64,000 bases of DNA from Pantoea sp. AS-PWVM4 (GTDB lineage Bacteria; Pseudomonadota; Gammaproteobacteria; Enterobacterales; Enterobacteriaceae). Positions 27,678 to 37,752 of this stretch are shown here, piece after piece. The translations under genes and the position numbers were made by a program. The notes beneath the pieces were generated by a model. The model worked only from the letters and a program-made list of their open reading frames with translations, did no database searches and had not been told where the DNA came from. Every line of letters begins with the position of its first letter. The stretch's first letter is position 1. The DNA is taken from positions 186,001 through 250,000 of the forward strand of contig NZ_ASZC01000005.1 in the NCBI RefSeq assembly GCF_000468095.1, written 5' to 3'.

Positions 27678-29021
27678 ATGCTCGATAGCTTACTTGTCAT
27701 TCTTTTACTGATTATTATCAGTGCCTTTTTTTCTCTGTCGGAAATCTCGCTGGCGGCTGCCCGCAAGATCAAGCTTAAGCTGCTGGCCGATGAAGGAAAT
27801 ATTAATGCTCAGCGTGTCCTGAAGATGCAGGAGACGCCGGGTATGTTCTTTACCGTGGTGCAGATTGGCCTGAACGCGGTGGCGATCCTCGGTGGTATCG
27901 TCGGCGATGCGGCCTTCTCCCCCGCTTTTAACTCGCTGTTTACCCGTTTTGTTTCGCCAGAGCTGGCCGATCAACTGAGCTTTATTTGCTCCTTCACCAT
28001 CGTCACCAGCATGTTCATTCTGTTTGCCGATTTAACCCCGAAACGGGTTGGCATGATCGCGCCGGAAGCCATTGCGCTGCGTATCATCAATCCGATGCGC
28101 TTCTGCCTGCTGGTGTTCCGCCCGTTGGTATGGCTGTTTAACGGACTCGCGAACGTCTTCTTCCGTATTTTTAACCTGCCGATGGTGCGTAAGGACGACA
28201 TCACCTCCGATGACATCTACGCCGTGGTAGAAGCCGGTGCACTGGCCGGGGTGCTGCGTAAGCAGGAACATGAGCTGATTGAGAACGTGTTCGAGCTGGA
28301 GTCACGCACCGTGCCGTCTTCCATGACGTCGCGTGAAAATATCGTCTGGTTTGATCTGCACGAAGATGAAAGCAGCCTGAAAGCGAAAATCGCCGAGCAC
28401 CCGCACTCCAAATTCCTCGTCTGCGATGGCGATATTGACCATATTGTCGGTTATGTCGATTCCAAAGAGTTACTGCTGCGCGTACTGGGTAATCAAAGCA
28501 TGACGCTGAACAGCGGCGTGCAAATTCGCTCGGCGTTGATTGTGCCGGATACGCTGACGTTATCCGAAGCACTGGAAAGTTTTAAAACCGCCGGTGAAGA
28601 TTTTGCGGTGATCATGAACGAATACGCGCTGGTGGTCGGTATTATCACGCTGAATGATGTGATGACTACCCTGATGGGCGATCTGGTCGGCCAGGGGCTG
28701 GAAGAACAGATTGTGGCGCGTGATGAGAATTCGTGGCTGGTAGAAGGCGGTACGCCGATTGATGACGTGATGCGCGTGCTGCATATCGATGAGTTCCCAC
28801 AGTCGGGCAACTATGAAACCATCGGCGGCTTTATGATGTATATGCTGCGCAAGATCCCGAAACGTACTGATTTTGTGAAATTTGCGGGTTATAAGTTTGA
28901 AGTGGTGGATATCGACAGCTATCGCATCGACCAGTTGCTGGTAACGCGTATTGATGAACGCCCGCCGGTGCTGAATGTGGCGAAAAACGCCGCCGCTGAT
29001 GCTGAAAATCCCTCATCGTAA
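27678..29021 (+). CDS. paeA: PaeA (YtfL), polyamine exporter, CNNM/CorC family
   Basis: 447 residues, the same length as E. coli YtfL. An N-terminal DUF21/CNNM membrane domain (about 1-190) begins LLVILLLIIISAFFSLSEISLAAARK. A CBS pair covers about 205-335, and a C-terminal CorC_HlyC domain about 350-430 has NSWLVEGGTPIDDVMRVL. In E. coli PaeA exports cadaverine and putrescine and protects stationary cells from them. It is an inner-membrane protein. It is convergent with ytfK across a shared terminator. Confidence 0.95.
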   Translation: MLDSLLVILLLIIISAFFSLSEISLAAARKIKLKLLADEGNINAQRVLKMQETPGMFFTVVQIGLNAVAILGGIVGDAAFSPAFNSLFTRFVSPELADQLSFICSFTIVTSMFILFADLTPKRVGMIAPEAIALRIINPMRFCLLVFRPLVWLFNGLANVFFRIFNLPMVRKDDITSDDIYAVVEAGALAGVLRKQEHELIENVFELESRTVPSSMTSRENIVWFDLHEDESSLKAKIAEHPHSKFLVCDGDIDHIVGYVDSKELLLRVLGNQSMTLNSGVQIRSALIVPDTLTLSEALESFKTAGEDFAVIMNEYALVVGIITLNDVMTTLMGDLVGQGLEEQIVARDENSWLVEGGTPIDDVMRVLHIDEFPQSGNYETIGGFMMYMLRKIPKRTDFVKFAGYKFEVVDIDSYRIDQLLVTRIDERPPVLNVAKNAAADAENPSS

Positions 29022-29040
29022 CCACGCGATAAAAAATTCA

Positions 29041-29060
29041 GGGCGCCATCGGCGCCCTTT
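29041..29060 (+). terminator. Terminator after paeA
   Basis: GGGCGCC-ATC-GGCGCCC is a perfect 7-bp stem followed by TTTC. It lies between the paeA stop and the stop of convergent ytfK. The left flank has AAAAAATTCA, so weak activity in the other direction is possible. Confidence 0.75.
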
Positions 29061-29067
29061 CTTCTGC

Positions 29068-29274
29068 TTAATTGTACTCGGCTTGTAGCCGCAGCACATG
29101 GCGATTGATTTCGGACATCACACTTAAGTGCTGCACGTCTTTGACACGCGGGATAAGCACCTTCCCTTTATCGAATTCGAATGCGCCAACGTCCTTGATG
29201 TACAACCTTCCTTTAAATAGCGTTTTTACGTATTTCGCAATTTGCAGCGGATTATAACGCTGGAAGATCTTCAT
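29068..29274 (-). CDS. ytfK: YtfK, DUF1107 stringent-response modulator
   Basis: 68 residues from the ATG at 29274 ([20 protein letters not shown]), matching E. coli YtfK almost residue for residue ([20 protein letters not shown]). A longer in-frame reading up to 29451 has no similarity and is rejected as the start. In E. coli YtfK promotes (p)ppGpp accumulation through SpoT during phosphate and fatty-acid starvation. It is cytosolic. It is divergent from ytfJ. Confidence 0.93.
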   Translation of the reverse strand: MKIFQRYNPLQIAKYVKTLFKGRLYIKDVGAFEFDKGKVLIPRVKDVQHLSVMSEINRHVLRLQAEYN

Positions 29275-29364
29275 GCTGTTCTTAACTCCTGTACAGATGT
29301 AAAACGCTTCGCCGTTGCCAAAATCGGTACGAACCCATGAAGCGCAAATGAGGCCTAAACTATA

Positions 29365-29388
29365 GAACATCCTGCGTTGCGGATGTTC
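29365..29388. promoter_or_regulatory. Palindromic dyad upstream of ytfK
   Basis: GAACATCC-TGCGTTGC-GGATGTTC has perfect 8-bp arms, and the centre can add a GC/GC pair. It is about 90 bp upstream of the ytfK start and could be an operator or a leader hairpin. No known regulator consensus was recognised. Confidence 0.35.
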
Positions 29389-29412
29389 CGAAAAAATGAA
29401 TTTTTTACTGAA

Positions 29413-29442
29413 TTGACACATCATTACAGAACACTCTGTTAT
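29413..29442 (+). promoter_or_regulatory. Candidate sigma-70 promoter of ytfJ
   Basis: A perfect TTGACA at 29413-29418, an 18-bp spacer and TGTTAT at 29437-29442 (4 of 6 to consensus). It would give a leader of about 145 nt before the ytfJ ATG. Confidence 0.4.
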
Positions 29443-29592
29443 CACGGTCACACAATCCAGTATAAACCTTCGGACATTAAGGAATTGTGGCGTTGGTTAC
29501 AAAGCTGTGAACTCGCCGCGACAGGGCGCATCATCCACGCTTATTATTGCAGGAACATGACCAACTGGTCTGATCACTCAGGAGCAACTTTC

Positions 29593-30147
29593 ATGCGATT
29601 GCCACATCTGGTGTTTGCACTGGCGCTACTTTTACCTAATCTCGCGGCGGCACACCTGTTCAAACAGGGGGAGCGCGTACCTGCGGTCGGTATCAATGAC
29701 AAAGGAGAATTGCTCTGGCAGCAGGATAAATTTAGTTATCGCCCGTGGAATAGCGCGCAGCTCATCGGCAAAGTGCGGGTCATCCAGCATATTGCCGGGC
29801 GATCATCAGCTAAAGAACAAAATGCGGCATTGGTTGAAGCCATTAAAGCCGCCGGTCTGCCACATGACCGCTACCAGACCACCACCGTGGTCAACACTGA
29901 CGATGCCATTCCAGGCACCGGTATGTTTGTACGTAGCAGCATCGAAAGTAATAAGCAGCAATATCCGTGGTCGCAATTTATCGTCGATAGCAACGGCAAC
30001 GCGCGTAAAGCCTGGCAACTGGAAAGTGGCGGTTCAGCGGTGGTGGTGCTGGATAAGAGCGGGCATGTGCAGTTCGCCAAAGATGGTGCACTGACGCAAC
30101 AAGAAGTACAGCAGGTGATGACGCTGTTACATCAACTGCTGAAGTAG
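29593..30147 (+). CDS. ytfJ: YtfJ, periplasmic thioredoxin-like protein
   Basis: 184 residues from the ATG at 29593, as in E. coli YtfJ; CAGGAGC precedes it. The signal peptide MRLPHLVFALALLLPNLAAA is followed by the YtfJ-family core WNSAQLIGKVRVIQHIAGRSS and VVVLDKSGHVQFAKDGALT, a thioredoxin-like fold without a CxxC pair. The function is unknown. The stop codon is the TAG of the first GTAG of a REP-like repeat, so the repeat begins inside the coding sequence. Confidence 0.93.
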   Translation: MRLPHLVFALALLLPNLAAAHLFKQGERVPAVGINDKGELLWQQDKFSYRPWNSAQLIGKVRVIQHIAGRSSAKEQNAALVEAIKAAGLPHDRYQTTTVVNTDDAIPGTGMFVRSSIESNKQQYPWSQFIVDSNGNARKAWQLESGGSAVVVLDKSGHVQFAKDGALTQQEVQQVMTLLHQLLK

Positions 30148-30204
30148 CGGCGCGATTTATCGCGCGCCCTGGACCTTCAACGGCGCGATCTATTGCGCCG
30201 TTAC
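30144..30204. repeat. REP-like palindromic repeat (copy 4)
   Basis: GTAGCGGCGCGATTTATCGCGC-type left half and a right half ending GCGCCGTTAC, separated by a short spacer. It overlaps the ytfJ stop codon by four nt and ends 11 nt before the cysQ stop, between convergent genes. Confidence 0.83.
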
Positions 30205-30214
30205 GGTTTGCGGA

Positions 30215-30961
30215 TCAAAACAGCGACACGCGAAAGCCGGGATTGAGGAACGATTCACGCGGAGCATAGTCAAGGGTTTTGCCGGTCCAGTCATGCACAT
30301 GCGCGCCTGCGGCGATCGCGACGGCGTGTCCGGCACCGGTATCCCAAATGTTAGTTGGTCCAAAGCGCGGGTAGAGTTGGGCCTTCCCTTCTGCTACCAG
30401 GCAGAATTTTAGTGATGAGCCGATGGCCGTCGTCTGATGTTCACCCAACTGCTGCAAATACTCTTTCAGTTCCTCATCCTTATCAAAATGGGAACGGCTG
30501 ATCACCACCAGCGGCGGGCGTGCATCGCGCACATGCACCTGGGTTTTGTTGCCCCCTTCTTCTTTCCAGGCTTTGCCTTCAGCAGCGGAATAAAGCACGC
30601 CGATGGCGGGCGCATACACCACACCCAGCACGGGTTTTCCTTTTTCAATCAGGGCGATATTTACCGTGAACTCACCATTACGCTTGATAAACTCTTTGGT
30701 ACCGTCCAGCGGATCGACCAGCCAGTAACGCTGCCAGTGCTGACGGATTTCCCAGCCTGGTGGATCTTCCTCTGACAACACCGGTACGTCAGGCGTCAGG
30801 CTATTCAGCCCGCTCACAATGACTTTATGCGCGGCGAGATCAGCTGCCGTGACCGGAGAGTCGTCAGCCTTGCGTTCGATATCCATCGGCTGTACACCGT
30901 TGTAAACCTGCATAATCGCATCGCCCGCCTCACGAGCCAGCTGGCAAATTTGCTCTAACAT
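30215..30961 (-). CDS. cysQ: CysQ, 3'(2'),5'-bisphosphate nucleotidase
   Basis: 248 residues. It hydrolyses 3'-phosphoadenosine 5'-phosphate (PAP) to AMP and phosphate, recycling the by-product of sulfate assimilation. Metal and substrate motifs are visible: [10 protein letters not shown] (acidic pair), [18 protein letters not shown] (near 88-105) and [12 protein letters not shown] (near 205). It is peripheral to the inner membrane in E. coli. It is divergent from cpdB, as in E. coli. Confidence 0.96.
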   Translation of the reverse strand: MLEQICQLAREAGDAIMQVYNGVQPMDIERKADDSPVTAADLAAHKVIVSGLNSLTPDVPVLSEEDPPGWEIRQHWQRYWLVDPLDGTKEFIKRNGEFTVNIALIEKGKPVLGVVYAPAIGVLYSAAEGKAWKEEGGNKTQVHVRDARPPLVVISRSHFDKDEELKEYLQQLGEHQTTAIGSSLKFCLVAEGKAQLYPRFGPTNIWDTGAGHAVAIAAGAHVHDWTGKTLDYAPRESFLNPGFRVSLF

Positions 30962-31181
30962 ACTTCACCTCTTTTTCTGCTGATTCTGCTTACTCGCTGC
31001 CAACGGTAAACCTGTATCCATTTTAGCAGGCGACCCGTGTTACCCGAGGCACACGCCGGGGCGAGCGCAATCTATTTTAATATCAATATCATAGTTCAAC
31101 GCATGCCGTCATCTGTGACCTGATGCTCTGTAGCATCGGTACAGCCACATGGCAAAACCCTGAAGCACATCACGTTTTCAT

Positions 31182-31209
31182 CTGACAATTTGTCACCTTT
31201 TTACATTAT
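31182..31209 (+). promoter_or_regulatory. Candidate cpdB promoter
   Basis: CTGACA at 31182-31187, a 16-bp spacer and CATTAT at 31204-31209 (5/6 and 4/6 to consensus), 36 nt before the cpdB start. The 284-bp cysQ/cpdB divergent gap was also scanned for a CRP site; TGTGACCTGATGC near 31116 is only a half-site. Confidence 0.35.
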
Positions 31210-31245
31210 TTTGAGAGGCCAATTGGACAGCAACAAGGAGGCAAC

Positions 31246-33192
31246 ATGTTCAAAGTGAGCATGGCGTTACTGACATTCGGCCTTTCAGCCGCTCTGGCAC
31301 AGGCCGCAACGGTGGATTTGCGCATTCTGGAAACCACCGATCTGCACAGCAATATGATGGACTTTGACTATTACAAAGACACCCCAACAGAAAAGTTTGG
31401 CCTGGTACGTACCGCCACGCTGATTCATCAGGCGCGTTCGCAGGTCAAAAATAGCGTGCTGGTGGACAATGGCGACATCATTCAGGGCAGCCCGCTCGGT
31501 GATTACATGGCAGCGAAAGGGTTGAAACCCGGCGAAGTCCATCCGGTGTACAAAGCGCTTAATACGCTGGATTACAGCGTTGGTAATCTCGGCAACCACG
31601 AATTTAATTATGGCCTGCCTTATTTGAAAAAAGCGCTGGCGGGCGCGCGTTTTCCTTATGTGAACGCCAACATTATTGACCTGAAAAGCGGAAAACCGCT
31701 GTTTACCCCTTATCTTATTAAAGAAACTACCGTCACTGACCGGGACGGGAAGCCACAAAAGTTAAAAATCGGTTACATCGGCTTCGTTCCGCCGCAGATT
31801 ATGATCTGGGATCGCAACAATCTACAGGGAAAAGTTCGCGTTGATGACATCACGGAAACAGCGAAGCGTTATGTGCCGGAAATGCGTACAAAAGGTGCTG
31901 AAATAATCATCGCTATCCCACATTCCGGTTTAAGCAGTGAGCCGTATCACGCCCTGGCGGAAAACTCGGTTTATTACCTCAGCCAGGTTCCAGGCATTGA
32001 TGCCATCATGTTTGGGCATGCGCATGCGGTGTTCCCGAGTAAAGATTTTGCCGCCATTAAAGGTGCAGACATTGCACAGGGGACGCTGAATGGCGTGCCT
32101 GCCGTGATGCCTGGCATGTGGGGCGATCACCTCGGTGTAGTCGATCTGGTGTTGGATAACGCCAGCGGTCACTGGCAGGTGAAGCAGGGCAAAGCCGAGG
32201 CGCGTCCGATTTATGACAGTGTGACCAAAAAATCACTGGCTGCTGAGGACGCCGGGTTGGTGAAAGTACTGGCACAGGATCATCGTGCTACGCGCGCCTT
32301 TGTCGCCAAACCGATCGGCAAATCCGCTGATGTGATGTACAGCTATCTCTCGCTGGTACAGGACGATCCTACGGTGCAGATCGTCAATAACGCCCAGCGT
32401 GCCTATGTTGAACATTTTATTCAGGGCGATCCCGATCTTAGCCGCTTGCCGGTACTGAGTGCGGCGGCCCCTTTCAAAGCGGGTGGTCGCAAAAACGATC
32501 CGGCCAGCTACGTGGAAGTGGAGAAAGGCAATCTGACCTTCCGCAATGCCGCAGACCTCTATCTCTATCCCAACACCCTGGTGGTAATGAAGGTCAGCGG
32601 GGCGCAGGTGAAGGAGTGGCTGGAGTGCTCTGCCGGGCAGTTTAACCAGATCGATCCACACAGCGCTAAACCACAATCGCTGATCAACTGGGATTTTCGC
32701 ACCTATAACTTTGATGTCATTGACGGCGTGCAGTACCAGATTGATGTCACCCAACCGGCGCGCTACGACAACGAATGTCAGCTGATCAATAAAGATGCCT
32801 CACGTATTAAGGATCTCACCTGGCAGGGCAAACCCATTGATCCTGACATGACATTCCTGGTGGCAACCAATAACTATCGCGCTTACGGCGGCAAATTTGC
32901 GGGGACAGGAGATAAGTTCGTGGCGTTTGCTTCGCCCGATGAGAACCGCTCGGTGGTAGCGGCTTATATCAGCAGCGAAACCAAAGCGCATGGCGAGATG
33001 AAACCGCAGGCGGATCATAACTGGCGTCTGGCAGCGATTCATACTTCTACGCCGTTAGATATCCGTTTCGAAACCGCACCTGGCGCGAAAGCTACCGGCT
33101 TTATCCAGCAACACGCGGATTATCCGATGAAAGCGGTAGGAAGTGACGAGATTGGTTTTGCGATTTGGCAGGTAAATTTACAACAGCAGTGA
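31246..33192 (+). CDS. cpdB: CpdB, periplasmic 2',3'-cyclic-nucleotide 2'-phosphodiesterase/3'-nucleotidase
   Basis: 648 residues with AAGGAGGC before the ATG. The signal peptide ends AALAQAA. The N-terminal calcineurin-like metallophosphatase domain has [43 protein letters not shown] and [11 protein letters not shown]. The C-terminal 5'-nucleotidase domain provides substrate stacking ([17 protein letters not shown]). It lets cells use external cyclic and 3'-nucleotides as phosphate and nucleoside sources. Confidence 0.96.
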   Translation: MFKVSMALLTFGLSAALAQAATVDLRILETTDLHSNMMDFDYYKDTPTEKFGLVRTATLIHQARSQVKNSVLVDNGDIIQGSPLGDYMAAKGLKPGEVHPVYKALNTLDYSVGNLGNHEFNYGLPYLKKALAGARFPYVNANIIDLKSGKPLFTPYLIKETTVTDRDGKPQKLKIGYIGFVPPQIMIWDRNNLQGKVRVDDITETAKRYVPEMRTKGAEIIIAIPHSGLSSEPYHALAENSVYYLSQVPGIDAIMFGHAHAVFPSKDFAAIKGADIAQGTLNGVPAVMPGMWGDHLGVVDLVLDNASGHWQVKQGKAEARPIYDSVTKKSLAAEDAGLVKVLAQDHRATRAFVAKPIGKSADVMYSYLSLVQDDPTVQIVNNAQRAYVEHFIQGDPDLSRLPVLSAAAPFKAGGRKNDPASYVEVEKGNLTFRNAADLYLYPNTLVVMKVSGAQVKEWLECSAGQFNQIDPHSAKPQSLINWDFRTYNFDVIDGVQYQIDVTQPARYDNECQLINKDASRIKDLTWQGKPIDPDMTFLVATNNYRAYGGKFAGTGDKFVAFASPDENRSVVAAYISSETKAHGEMKPQADHNWRLAAIHTSTPLDIRFETAPGAKATGFIQQHADYPMKAVGSDEIGFAIWQVNLQQQ

Positions 33193-33197
33193 GGGAT

Positions 33198-33223
33198 GGC
33201 GGGCGGCAAATCGCCGCCCTGCC
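33198..33223. terminator. Hairpin between convergent cpdB and fklB
   Basis: GGGCGGC-AAATC-GCCGCCC, extended by GGC/GCC across a mismatch. There is no T run on either strand, so it is a weak intrinsic terminator at best. Confidence 0.4.
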
Positions 33224-33229
33224 TGAGCC

Positions 33230-33850
33230 TTACAGGATTTCCAGCAGCTCTACTTCAAAGATCAGGGTGCTGAACGGCGGGATGGAGGCACCCGCGCCAC
33301 GCTCACCGTAGGCGATGTTATGAGGGATAACCAGTTCCCATTTGGAACCAACCGGCATCAGGGTCAGAGCTTCAATCCAGCCGGCAATCACGCCGCTTAC
33401 CGGGAATTCTGCCGGTTCGCCACGCGCCACAGAGCTATCAAACACGGTGCCGTCAATCAGCTTACCGGTGTAGTGCACACGCACGCGGTCCTGACGAGAC
33501 GGGATAGCCCCATCACCCTGTTTGATCACGCTGAATTGCAGACCTGATTCGGTGCTGCTTACGCCTTCACGCTGTGCGTTCTGCTCAAGGAACTTCTGAC
33601 CTTCTGCCGCCATCGCCTGTACGCGCTCACGACGCACGCCTTCAGCACGCTCGTGTACTTCGCGCAGGGCGCGGTGAACCACATCAACCGGAACTGCCGG
33701 TGAATTCCCTTCCAGCGCGTCGCGCAGGCCCGCGAGCAGCGCTTCCGGCTGCAAACCTTGCAGTCCGGACTCCAGCAGCTGCTGGCCTACCTGTAAACCG
33801 ATACCGTAACTTGCTTGTGCTTCGACGCTGTCGAATGAAGGGGTTGTCAT
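33230..33850 (-). CDS. fklB: FklB, FKBP-type peptidyl-prolyl isomerase (FKBP22)
   Basis: 206 residues. An N-terminal helical dimerisation domain (about 1-95) is followed by a C-terminal FKBP domain (about 105-206) with [18 protein letters not shown] and [32 protein letters not shown]. No signal peptide is seen. AAGGAAAC precedes the ATG. In E. coli cycA and the ytfE-ytfH genes lie between fklB and cpdB; here they are adjacent. Confidence 0.95.
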   Translation of the reverse strand: MTTPSFDSVEAQASYGIGLQVGQQLLESGLQGLQPEALLAGLRDALEGNSPAVPVDVVHRALREVHERAEGVRRERVQAMAAEGQKFLEQNAQREGVSSTESGLQFSVIKQGDGAIPSRQDRVRVHYTGKLIDGTVFDSSVARGEPAEFPVSGVIAGWIEALTLMPVGSKWELVIPHNIAYGERGAGASIPPFSTLIFEVELLEIL

Positions 33851-34066
33851 CTTGTTTCCTTAATCCCGGAGAAAAATAGAAACGGCAGCATAACAGCGCA
33901 GGCCGCTGGCGTAAAATCTCGCGCATCACAGATGACATTTCTCAGGGAAAGAGAAACAATACAGACGTCAAATTTTTCAATGCTGGCAGGCACTTCGTGC
34001 CCACATTGCCCATACTACACTAGAGGAGAGGATGAGCCTTTCCTCCGTCGAGATAAGAGAGAATAC

Positions 34067-34711
34067 ATGGGCCAGATCGCCCCACGACGTCGCAGGACGC
34101 GCGCACCGCGTACTTTTTTACCCTGGTTGCAACGTTGGCTGCCGCAAGGTAAACGCCAGGCCGCCAGTGAGGAGGTTTCACGAATGGCTTCTGCTACCCC
34201 TTCCCGCTTTGTTGGCGGTCTGCACCGCGTCTGGCATCTGCTGGACAATGTTCGCTGGATGGATCCCCTGCCCGCGCTGCACCGGCGCGGTATCGTGATT
34301 GCGCTGCTGGTCATCCTGTTAGCCTTTCTGTGGCCCAGCAGCACGCCGCAGTATCCGGTGGAACGCCCGGTCAGCGAAAGCGCTCCCAAAGAAGTACCGA
34401 TGCAGGCGGAGATTTATGACAACAAGAGCACACCAACCGCTGATTCACAGGGTGAGTGGCACACCTATACCGTTGCCTCCGGCCAGACGCTGGCGCAGCT
34501 GTTTCGCGATAACAATTTACCGGTGAATGATGTGTTTGCGATGGCACGAGTGGAAGGCAACGATCAACCGCTAAGTGCGTTGCAAAGTGGTCAGCAGGTG
34601 AAAATTCGTCAGAATGCCCAGGGTGTGGTGACAGGATTAACCGTGGACAGCGGCAACGGACCGGTGCTGTTTACCCGTCAGCCAGACGGCAGCTTTATCC
34701 GCGCGCAATAA
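34067..34711 (+). CDS. oapA: OapA/YtfB, peptidoglycan-binding cell-division protein
   Basis: 214 residues from the ATG at 34067 (MGQIAPRRRRTRAPRTF), similar in length to E. coli YtfB (212). The basic N-terminal cytoplasmic part includes the family block WHLLDNVRWMDPLPALHRRG, then one TM (about 75-93). The C-terminal OapA/LysM-like domain has WHTYTVASGQTLAQLFRDNN and TGLTVDSGNGPVLFTRQPDGSF. E. coli YtfB binds glycan and is linked to division. The preceding 216 bp hold a GGCAC-TTC-GTGCC hairpin at 33990-34002. Confidence 0.92.
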   Translation: MGQIAPRRRRTRAPRTFLPWLQRWLPQGKRQAASEEVSRMASATPSRFVGGLHRVWHLLDNVRWMDPLPALHRRGIVIALLVILLAFLWPSSTPQYPVERPVSESAPKEVPMQAEIYDNKSTPTADSQGEWHTYTVASGQTLAQLFRDNNLPVNDVFAMARVEGNDQPLSALQSGQQVKIRQNAQGVVTGLTVDSGNGPVLFTRQPDGSFIRAQ

Positions 34712-34712
34712 C

Positions 34713-34739
34713 AAAAAAGCCGGCACAAGGCCGGCTTTT
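34713..34739. terminator. Bidirectional terminator between oapA and rplI
   Basis: AAAAAAGCCGGC-ACAAG-GCCGGCTTTT has a 6-bp GC stem extended by A/T pairs, with T runs on both strands. It can end both oapA (+) and the rpsF-priB-rpsR-rplI operon (-), whose last stop is at 34758. Confidence 0.9.
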
Positions 34740-34757
34740 CCGCATTACCGAGTAAAA

Positions 34758-35207
34758 TTACTCAGCAACGACATTCACAACCAGTTTCGCGAACACATCG
34801 CCGTGAACCTGGAAGTCAACTTCGTGCTCACCAACGGTGCGCAGAACGCCGTTCGGCAGACGAACTTCGCTCTTAGACACTTCAACGCCAGCTGCAGTTA
34901 CAGCGTCAGCGATGTCGCGAGTACCGATGGAACCGAACAGTTTACCTTCGTCGCCTGCTTTAGACGCAACGGTAACGCTGCCCAGAGCATTGATTTTCTC
35001 AGCGCGCGCGTTAGCAGCTGCCAGAACTTCAGCCAGTTTGGCTTCCAGTTCAGCGCGACGAGCTTCGAATTGCTCCAGATTTTTCTTGGTAGCTGGTACC
35101 GCTTTCTGCTGCGGGAACAGGAAGTTACGTGCGTAACCCGCTGCAACGTTTACCAGGTCACCCAGGTTACCCAGGTTTACTACTTTATCAAGCAGAATAA
35201 CTTGCAT
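34758..35207 (-). CDS. rplI: 50S ribosomal protein L9
   Basis: 149 residues, as in E. coli. The N-terminal domain [20 protein letters not shown] contains the G-N-L-G signature, a long connecting helix spans about 40-75, and the C-terminal rRNA-binding domain ends [11 protein letters not shown]. It is the last gene of the rpsF-priB-rpsR-rplI operon, which ends at the bidirectional terminator. Confidence 0.98.
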   Translation of the reverse strand: MQVILLDKVVNLGNLGDLVNVAAGYARNFLFPQQKAVPATKKNLEQFEARRAELEAKLAEVLAAANARAEKINALGSVTVASKAGDEGKLFGSIGTRDIADAVTAAGVEVSKSEVRLPNGVLRTVGEHEVDFQVHGDVFAKLVVNVVAE

Positions 35208-35245
35208 TACCTTATCCTCTTAAAGTCGTGGTTGACGGCGGCCGA

Positions 35246-35795
<550 letters not shown>

Positions 35796-35801
35796 GTTGG
35801 A

Positions 35802-36262
<461 letters not shown>

Positions 36263-36332
36263 AACGTTATAGGTTGTGATTCATCCGATAAATGAAACAC
36301 ACCTCTGAATGCAGCTGAAAAATTGACGCGTA

Positions 36333-36361
36333 ATCATACTGACGTTGTCCGCTAAACTCAA
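36333..36361 (-). promoter_or_regulatory. Candidate sigma-70 promoter of the rpsF operon
   Basis: On the minus strand TTGAGT (36356-36361), a 17-bp spacer and TATGAT (36333-36338), about 135 nt before rpsF. Four and five of six bases match consensus, with ideal spacing. The rest of the 388-bp gap 36198-36585 shows no other clear element; AACTAAACTATTTATG near 36508-36523 is a possible sigma-S-type -10 region for the plus-strand small gene. Confidence 0.5.
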
Positions 36362-36585
36362 GCGCACAATTCATCAAATGGCGTGCTACGTGCCAGGCAA
36401 GGCGTCATTTTGTGCTAACGATGGTAATTCAGTGGGTTAAGCGGTGTGACGAGAAAAAGGCTGAACAACAGGTTCAACAGGCCTGGCTGGCAGCAATTTG
36501 GTGAAGAACTAAACTATTTATGGGCGCAACGGTTCGGCTTGTCGTTGGCGTCTGAGAGTGAATTCCCTGTAGTGAGGAGTCGATT

Positions 36586-36792
36586 ATGAAAACTTTCGTT
36601 ATCGCTGCTTTACTGGGTCTCTTCCTGTCTACTCCCGCGGTTGCCAGCACTACTGATTATGCGCAGCAGATGCGAAGCAACAGCAGCCAAGCGGCATCAG
36701 GCCCTGTCTACGTCAACCGGCTGGGCGCACCCAGTGATAACCACACCGGCGCCAATAGCAGCGCGGCTGAACGGTTATCGTCTCAATTGTAG
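36586..36792 (+). CDS. Small secreted protein of unknown function
   Basis: 68 residues. A clear signal peptide (MKTFVIAALLGLFLSTPAVA) would leave a mature peptide of about 48 residues, rich in Ser, Ala and Asn (TTDYAQQMRSNSSQ, GPVYVNRLGAPSDNH). A strong GTGAGGAG lies 8 nt before the ATG, and a hairpin follows the stop. I do not recognise a family. It is convergent with yjfP and divergent from rpsF. The good ribosome-binding site, signal peptide and terminator make it likely real. Confidence 0.75.
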   Translation: MKTFVIAALLGLFLSTPAVASTTDYAQQMRSNSSQAASGPVYVNRLGAPSDNHTGANSSAAERLSSQL

Positions 36793-36807
36793 TCCGGTGT
36801 GTCGTAA

Positions 36808-36833
36808 CGGGCTGGCGGTGGATTGCCAGCCCG
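36808..36833 (+). terminator. Hairpin between the small secreted gene and yjfP
   Basis: CGGGCTGGC-GGTGGATT-GCCAGCCCG is a perfect 9-bp stem. Only AATTCATTTC follows, so there is no strong T run. It may serve both convergent genes. Confidence 0.5.
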
Positions 36834-36841
36834 AATTCATT

Positions 36842-37591
36842 TCACAGATGATGTTTGAAAAAACTCACCAGCGCGCACAACGCTGAAGGGGTGATTTTGT
36901 GCCCAATCTGCTTCTCCGACAGAAAGGTTAACTTGCCGTCGAGTTGCGCTTCACGTAATGCCTTCTCCAGCCGCACCGTTTCGGCAAACGGCACCACTTC
37001 ATCAGCTTCACCATGCCATAACAACAGAGGTCGGTTCGCCAGTTTTTCGTGGTGCTGGCTGGGATCATAAGGGGCCAGCGGTGCCAGACGTGTGGCAAAA
37101 GTTTCTTTTTGCTCCGGCGTGCGCGCCACCAGCGGTGGAAACAGCGTATGGCTCAGTTGCATAAAGTAGCCCGACCCCATCATGCAGGCGACGCTGTGGA
37201 TCTGCGGATAACGTGCCATTGCTCCCAGCGCCGTCATCCCGCCCATCGACGCCCCCGCCACAGCAAAGCGTTCTTCCGCAATCCAGTCTTTTTCCCGCAG
37301 TGCCGCTTCCAATAGCGGCACTTCGTCGATGTTTTGTCTGAGAATCTCCCAGAAATGCGTCATGCGGGTTTCGGTATCGCCGTTATAACGCGCGCCATGC
37401 ATATCCGCATCCGGCATCACCACACGAAACCCCGCTTGTGCCAGGGCAACCGCAAAGTAGCTGTACACCTCTTTCGACGAGGTGAAGCCATGATAAAACA
37501 GCACGGTCGGTAAACGCGCCTGGCGCTGTCCCGCGGGTGCCGCATGGATACACTGGATTCCTGCCAGCGTTTCCGTCGCCAGTTCAATCAT
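36842..37591 (-). CDS. yjfP: YjfP, alpha/beta-hydrolase esterase
   Basis: 249 residues from the ATG at 37591, preceded by GGAGGCGAC; a farther in-frame start at 37618 lacks this. It is the same length as E. coli YjfP. The alpha/beta-hydrolase features are the oxyanion region FYHGFTSSKEVYSYF, the nucleophile elbow VAGASMGGMTAL (Ser near 118), Asp in WHGEADEVVPF, and a C-terminal His in KQIGHKITPSA. E. coli YjfP has carboxylesterase activity on short acyl esters. It is cytosolic. Confidence 0.93.
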   Translation of the reverse strand: MIELATETLAGIQCIHAAPAGQRQARLPTVLFYHGFTSSKEVYSYFAVALAQAGFRVVMPDADMHGARYNGDTETRMTHFWEILRQNIDEVPLLEAALREKDWIAEERFAVAGASMGGMTALGAMARYPQIHSVACMMGSGYFMQLSHTLFPPLVARTPEQKETFATRLAPLAPYDPSQHHEKLANRPLLLWHGEADEVVPFAETVRLEKALREAQLDGKLTFLSEKQIGHKITPSALCALVSFFKHHL

Positions 37592-37752
37592 GTCGCCTCC
37601 GTTGAGAATGATTATCACCTGCTCAAGTGTAAACCCTGCACTTCAAAACGCGAGTCACTTCACATTTTTGTGCGAATAATTTCCACCCTAAACCTTTTGC
37701 CCAATTTGCCGTTGATCTTGTATCCCTTCATCCACATCAACATAGGTACTTT

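Larger units (their letters stand above)
29275..29592. other. 318-bp divergent control region between ytfK and ytfJ
   Basis: No gene was supported. It holds the dyad GAACATCC-N8-GGATGTTC (29365-29388) and a candidate ytfJ promoter. A TATAG element next to the dyad may belong to a minus-strand ytfK promoter. The rest shows nothing recognisable. Confidence 0.6.

Noticed and set aside
29377..29592. N-terminal extension of ytfJ
   Set aside because: It has no similarity, would bury the signal peptide inside the protein, and overlaps the candidate ytfJ promoter.
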